5,661 nt of DNA from Chloroflexota bacterium (GTDB lineage: Bacteria; Chloroflexota; Limnocylindria; Limnocylindrales; CSP1-4): assembly GCA_013698385.1 (NCBI GenBank), contig JACCVB010000311.1, positions 1 through 5,661 on the forward strand. Direction: 5' to 3'. Made by a program: the position numbers and the translations under genes. This document shows positions 1-5,661 of this stretch, piece after piece. The notes under the pieces are model-generated. The model searched no databases, was not told the DNA's origin, and saw nothing but the letters and a program-made list of their open reading frames with translations. Numbering within the stretch: the stretch's first letter is position 1; every line of letters begins with the position of its first letter.

Positions 1-870
1 TTCGCGATCTCGCTCATCACGTTCGTGCTCATGCACGCAGTGCCCGGCGGTCCATGGGACCGGGAGAAGCCCCTGCCGCGGAGCGTCGTCGAGCGTCTCA
101 ATGCGGAGTACGGCCTCAGCGATCCACTTCCGGTGCAGTACCTGCGCTGGGCCGGCTCGCTCCTGACTGGCGATCTCGGCCCGTCCTACCGCTACCGCGA
201 CCGGACCGTCAATGACATCGTCGGCGATGGTCTGGCGACGACCGTGCAGCTCGGCGTCATGGCTTTCGCGCTGGCGGTCATCATCGGGATCCCGCTCGGC
301 ATGATCGCGGCGCTGCGCCACAACGGGCTTCCGGACTACGCCGCCACATTGATCTCGATCGCCGGCATCGCGACGCCCTCCTTCGTGCTCGCGATGCTCC
401 TCGTGGTCGTCTTCTCGGTCACGCTTCGCTGGCTGCCGACCCACGGCTGGGAGGGTCCCAGCTCATACATCCTTCCGACGGTCGCGCTGGCCGGCTACCC
501 GATCGCGCAGATCGCGCGCTATACGCGCGCCTCGATGCTCGAGGTGACGCGCAAGGACTACATCCGGACCGCGCACAGCAAGGGACTCCGCGAGCGCACG
601 GTGGTCGCGGTCCACATGACCCGGAACGCCCTCATCCCGGTCCTCACGATCCTCGGCCCGATCCTCGCATACCTGGTCACCGGGTCGTTCATCGTGGAGC
701 TCATCTTCTCCATCCCCGGCATCGGCCGTTACTACGTATCGGGGATCGGTGAGCGTGATTACGGGCTCATCATGGCCATGACCATGCTCTACGCCGTGGC
801 CATCGCGGTCATCAACCTCGTGGTCGACATCCTGTACGCGTACGTCGATCCGCGCATCCGCTACAGCTAG
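1..870 (+). CDS. oppB: Oligopeptide ABC transporter permease OppB (5' partial)
   Basis: This is one of the two inner-membrane permease subunits of an Opp/Dpp-type peptide importer; it would pair with OppC to form the channel. The frame is open from base 1 and ends at TAG 868-870, giving 289 visible residues. Compared with E. coli OppB (about 306 residues, from memory) roughly 16 N-terminal residues are missing, so the GTG at 25 and ATG at 31 are internal codons within the first membrane helix. OppB-specific marks are PGGPW followed by REKPLP after helix 1, GPSYRYRDRTVNDIV before helix 2, and the terminal VDPRIRY. Hydrophobic helices lie at about visible residues 80-105, 113-135, 150-170, 212-238 and 255-280. 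The cytoplasmic coupling loop that contacts the ATPase reads RTAHSKG at visible residues 189-195, a normal variant of the EAA motif. The next gene begins 14 bases later. Family assignment is secure; peptide specificity cannot be read from this subunit. Confidence 0.95.
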   Translation, partial: FAISLITFVLMHAVPGGPWDREKPLPRSVVERLNAEYGLSDPLPVQYLRWAGSLLTGDLGPSYRYRDRTVNDIVGDGLATTVQLGVMAFALAVIIGIPLGMIAALRHNGLPDYAATLISIAGIATPSFVLAMLLVVVFSVTLRWLPTHGWEGPSSYILPTVALAGYPIAQIARYTRASMLEVTRKDYIRTAHSKGLRERTVVAVHMTRNALIPVLTILGPILAYLVTGSFIVELIFSIPGIGRYYVSGIGERDYGLIMAMTMLYAVAIAVINLVVDILYAYVDPRIRYS

Positions 871-875
871 ACAGC

Positions 876-879
876 GAGG
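876..879 (+). promoter_or_regulatory. Ribosome binding site of oppC
   Basis: GAGG lies five bases before the ATG at 885, inside the 14-base gap after oppB. It supports that start and indicates that oppC can initiate on its own. Confidence 0.6.
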
Positions 880-884
880 TCGAG

Positions 885-1828
885 ATGGTCACGCAGAGCC
901 CGACCCTCGGTGGACCGACCGCGCTCGCACCCCGTCCGGTCATCAGCCCGAGGCGGGACGCGTTCCGCCGTCTACGCCGTAACCGCCTGGCCCTGATGGG
1001 CGGGGTCATCGTCGTCATCCTCCTCGTCATCGCCGTCTTCGGCCCGGCGCTGGCGCCGTGGCACTACCGAGTGCAGGATCTCGAGGCCCTGCGCGCCAAC
1101 GGGAACCGACCGCTTCCCCCGCTCAGCCCGGGACACCTGCTGGGTACCGACCAGCTGGGCCGCGACCTGTTCAGCAGGCTGCTCGACGGCGCGCAGATCA
1201 GCATGAGTGTGGCGATCGTCGTCCAGCTCGTCGTGCTCGCCATCGGGGTGCCCATCGGCGCCGCGGCGGGCTGGTTCGGCGGGCGGCTCGACAACTACCT
1301 GATGCGCTTCACCGACGTGGTCTACGCATTCCCCGACCTGCTCTTCATCATCCTGTTGAGCGTCGTCTTCCAGGCCACGCCCATCGGCGAGGCGATGGAC
1401 GGATTGCTGCTCATCTTCATCGCCATCGGGCTCACGGCGTGGGTGACGATGGCGCGATTGGTACGCGGTCAGGTGCTCAGCCTGAAGGAGTCAGAATTCG
1501 TGGAGGCGGCGCGGGCGATCGGCGTGTCGGACCGCAAGATCGTGACCCGCCATCTGCTGCCCAACGCCATCGGGCCGGTCATCGTGGCCGTGACGCTGGG
1601 CATCCCCAGCGCCATCCTCGCCGAGGCGACGCTCTCGTTCATCGGCATCGGCATCCAGTCCCCGCGCGCGTCGTGGGGCAGCCTGATCGACGACGGCAGC
1701 CGGTGGATCCAATCCGAGCCGCACCTGGTCATCTTCCCCTCCCTTGCCCTGGCCATCGCGCTGGCGAGCTACACGTTCCTCGGCGATGGGCTGCGCGACG
1801 CGCTCGACCCGAAGCTGCGCAGCCGGCA

Positions 1829-1832
<4 letters not shown>
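885..1832 (+). CDS. oppC: Oligopeptide ABC transporter permease OppC
   Basis: This is the second permease subunit of the peptide importer, 315 residues, partner of OppB. The start is supported by a GAGG ribosome binding site at 876-879. Residues 1-35 form a cytoplasmic N-terminus rich in Arg and Pro, ending in RRLRRNRLAL, the usual lead into the first membrane helix (about 36-57). LGTDQLGRD at 86-94 is the family's hallmark motif after the first periplasmic loop. Further helices lie at about 104-127, 142-160, 166-188, 227-250 and 280-300. The EAA coupling loop is complete: EAA at 207-209, Gly213, and LPN at 225-227. MARLVRGQVLSLK just upstream and GDGLRDALDPK at the C-terminus match OppC well. 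Its stop codon overlaps the GTG start of oppD in GTGA, which implies coupled translation. Nothing is missing or unusual. It could equally be labelled dppC, because the Opp and Dpp families merge at this level. Confidence 0.96.
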
Positions 1833-3965
<2,133 letters not shown>

Positions 3966-3969
<4 letters not shown>

Positions 3970-5661
3970 CCGAGGCAAAGATCGACGGGGCCCGGATCCA
4001 CTACCGCATCTATGGATCCCCGCGCTCGGGTGAGCCGCCGGTGGTGCTCATCCACGGTTCGACCATCGACGGCCAGACGGATTGGGGCCACATCGCACCG
4101 CTTCTGGCGCGCGATCGGCTCGTGCTCGTCCCCGACTGCCGCGGCCACGGGCGCAGCACGGACGGCGGCGAGACGTACTCGTTCGCCCGGTTGGCGGCCG
4201 ATACGGCTGCTCTGATCGGCGCGCTCGGTCATCCGCGAGCCCACATCGTGGGGCATAGCAACGGCGGGAACGTCGCTCTCGTCTTGCTGATCGAACATCC
4301 TGAAGTCGTCGCGACATGCGTCGTCCAGGCGGGCAATGCCTACGTCAGCGGCGATCTCGTGGAGTTGGAGCCGGCGAAATTCGACCCCGACCGCGTCGAA
4401 CGCGAGGATCCAGCCTGGCGCGACGAGATGATCCGGCTCCATGGTCCATGGCATGGTCCCGACCACTGGCGACGCCTGCTGCAGATGACTGTCGCCGAGA
4501 TCGTCAGCGAGCCTCGCTACGCACCGGAGGATCTCGCGCGCGTCGATCGGCCGCTCCTCGTCATCGAGGGGGCTGATGACACCGTCAACGCCACATCCGG
4601 CCACGCTGCGTTCATCGCCGCCCATGTCCCCGCCGCAGAGCTGTGGACGCCCGAAGGTGTCGGCCACAACGTCCACCATGAGCGTCCGCTCGAGTGGGTC
4701 GAGCGGGTCGAGTCCTTCTGGCAGCGGCGTGGATCGCCGTCGGCGGACGCGATCTGGCGCCTCGGGAATGACCGCTTCGCCGATCAGCGAGGCACCATCT
4801 TCGACCTTCGGCTCCGTGAAGATGCAGGCGTCGCGGCGTTGGAAGGCACGGTCCTCGATGCTGAGGGGCACCGGGCCGCCATGGCGGTGGTGACGGGACT
4901 CGCGGTCGAAGACCACGTGAGGGTCCTTCTTGACGATGCAGGCTGGGCCGTCATCGAGCCCTGGCTGAGTGACATCCGGGCCGACCCGCGTAGCCGAGCA
5001 GAGCGAGTGACGCAGGCTCTCATCGGGGAGGTCGTCCGGACCCTCGACGAGCGCGATGGGTGGACCCGCGTCCGTCTCGAGCGCGACGGCTATGTCGGTT
5101 GGTTGCCGACCTCCTCACTGTCGCCTGTGACCGAGATCCAGGCGCAGGAGCGCGAGGCATCGGCGACCCTCGGCGTGACCGCTGACTTCGCCGAGGTGTG
5201 CCGGTCGCCGGACGGCGACAGGGTGGGCCGGGTGCCGTTCGGGACCAGACTGTCGGGGCTCCGGAAGCAGGACGGCTGGTGGCAGGTCGGTCTCGTCGAC
5301 GGCCGGGCATGGTGGGTGCGCGACGACGCATTGTCGATGATCCACGCGGACGCGGTCGATGAGGCCTCGATCGCCGGCGCCCTGGCTCGTTTCTCTCGTT
5401 TCGTCGGCGTGCCCTATCTGTGGGGCGGTCGCACGCCGTACGGATTCGACTGTTCGGGCCTCAGCCAAGCCTTCTGGGAGTCGCTCGGCATCATCATCCC
5501 GCGCGACGCAGACCAGCAGCGGGATGCCACCGAGCCGTTCAGCGGGCCCACCCGCGCCGGCGATCTGCTCTTCTTCAAAGCCTCGAGGACGGACGAGGAG
5601 ATCACCCACGTCGGCATCGCGATGGATGCGACGCATCTCCTTCACGCCTCAGGTGCCTCGG
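3966..5661 (+). CDS. Alpha/beta-hydrolase fused to SH3-NlpC/P60 (YkfC-like) peptidase (3' partial)
   Basis: One reading frame stays open from the GTG at 3966 to the window edge, 565 codons, with no stop. Residues 1-255 form an alpha/beta-hydrolase: oxyanion segment HGS 30-32, RGHGRS 59-64, nucleophile Ser98 in GHSNG, acid Asp205 in GADD, and His234 in GVGHN. Residues about 262-325 are unassigned. Two SH3-like domains follow at about 328-386 and 400-458, each with the usual GW-x-x-V and WL/WV strands. NlpC/P60 begins near 465: YLWGG 484-488, catalytic Cys496 in FDCSGL, PRDADQQ 512-518, AGDLLFF 531-537, His548 in THVGI and His560 in LHASG. The tail from 255 matches YkfC-type gamma-D-glutamyl-L-diamino acid endopeptidases, which cleave peptidoglycan peptides. 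The N-terminus has no signal peptide or membrane helix, so the protein is probably cytoplasmic and acts on imported peptides. The hydrolase substrate is unknown; it lacks the prolyl-iminopeptidase GGSWG-type nucleophile motif. Perhaps 20-50 C-terminal residues lie beyond the window. Confidence 0.9.

Noticed and set aside
25..33. GTG at 25 or ATG at 31 as the true start of oppB
   Set aside because: Either start would cut the protein within its first membrane helix. The frame is open to base 1 and the family has about 16 more N-terminal residues, so the start lies before the window.
871..884. Promoter or terminator between oppB and oppC
   Set aside because: The gap is only 14 bases and contains just a ribosome binding site, with no hairpin or -10/-35 pattern.
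1058..1828. Upstream extension of the oppD frame across oppC
   Set aside because: The frame is open but gives an Arg/Pro/His-rich out-of-frame translation of oppC. The OppD family begins near the GTG at 1829, which also overlaps the oppC stop.
4012..4893. Three smaller plus-strand open frames inside the hydrolase region (4012-4215, 4316-4576, 4576-4893)
   Set aside because: They are out-of-frame shadows with Arg/Ser-rich sequence. The frame from 3966 carries the catalytic motifs and runs through all of them without a stop.

Overview
The window is a single head-to-tail run of five plus-strand genes with almost no non-coding DNA. G+C is high, about two thirds by eye, and codons end mostly in G or C. 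The protein style (an OppB with a PGGPWDREKPLP-type segment, an OppF with a CRFHTRCWLYERLGRPEDC-type tail) resembles high-GC Chloroflexota or Actinobacteria. I lean towards Chloroflexota, but this is an impression from memory, not a computed assignment.

Bases 1-3969 encode the membrane and ATPase parts of an Opp/Dpp-type peptide ABC importer: oppB (5' end cut off by the window edge), oppC, oppD and oppF. Both permeases keep the EAA coupling loop. Both ATPases keep all nucleotide-binding motifs and carry four C-terminal cysteines of the kind linked to iron-sulfur clusters in DppD/DppF proteins. No substrate-binding protein (OppA/DppA) lies in the window; it could be upstream.

Bases 3966-5661 hold the most interesting gene, a long open frame that runs off the right edge. 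It encodes one polypeptide with an N-terminal alpha/beta-hydrolase (about residues 1-255, intact Ser98-Asp205-His234 triad), then a short unassigned segment, two bacterial SH3-like domains, and a C-terminal NlpC/P60 cysteine peptidase (Cys496, His548, His560). From about residue 255 onward it resembles YkfC, the gamma-D-glutamyl-L-diamino acid endopeptidase that processes cell-wall peptides in the Bacillus cytoplasm and is encoded beside the dpp transporter genes. The fusion to an alpha/beta-hydrolase is unusual, and I do not know of a described example.

oppB and oppC are 14 bases apart. Every later junction is a 4-base start/stop overlap (GTGA, ATGA, GTGA), so the hydrolase-peptidase is almost certainly made together with the transporter. 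The simplest reading is an operon that imports short peptides, possibly peptidoglycan fragments, and cuts them in the cytoplasm with a two-headed enzyme. The transporter and domain calls are well supported. The cell-wall substrate and the hydrolase's role are inference. I saw no RNA genes, mobile elements, repeats, CRISPR arrays, promoters or terminators, and no gene-free stretch longer than 14 bases.
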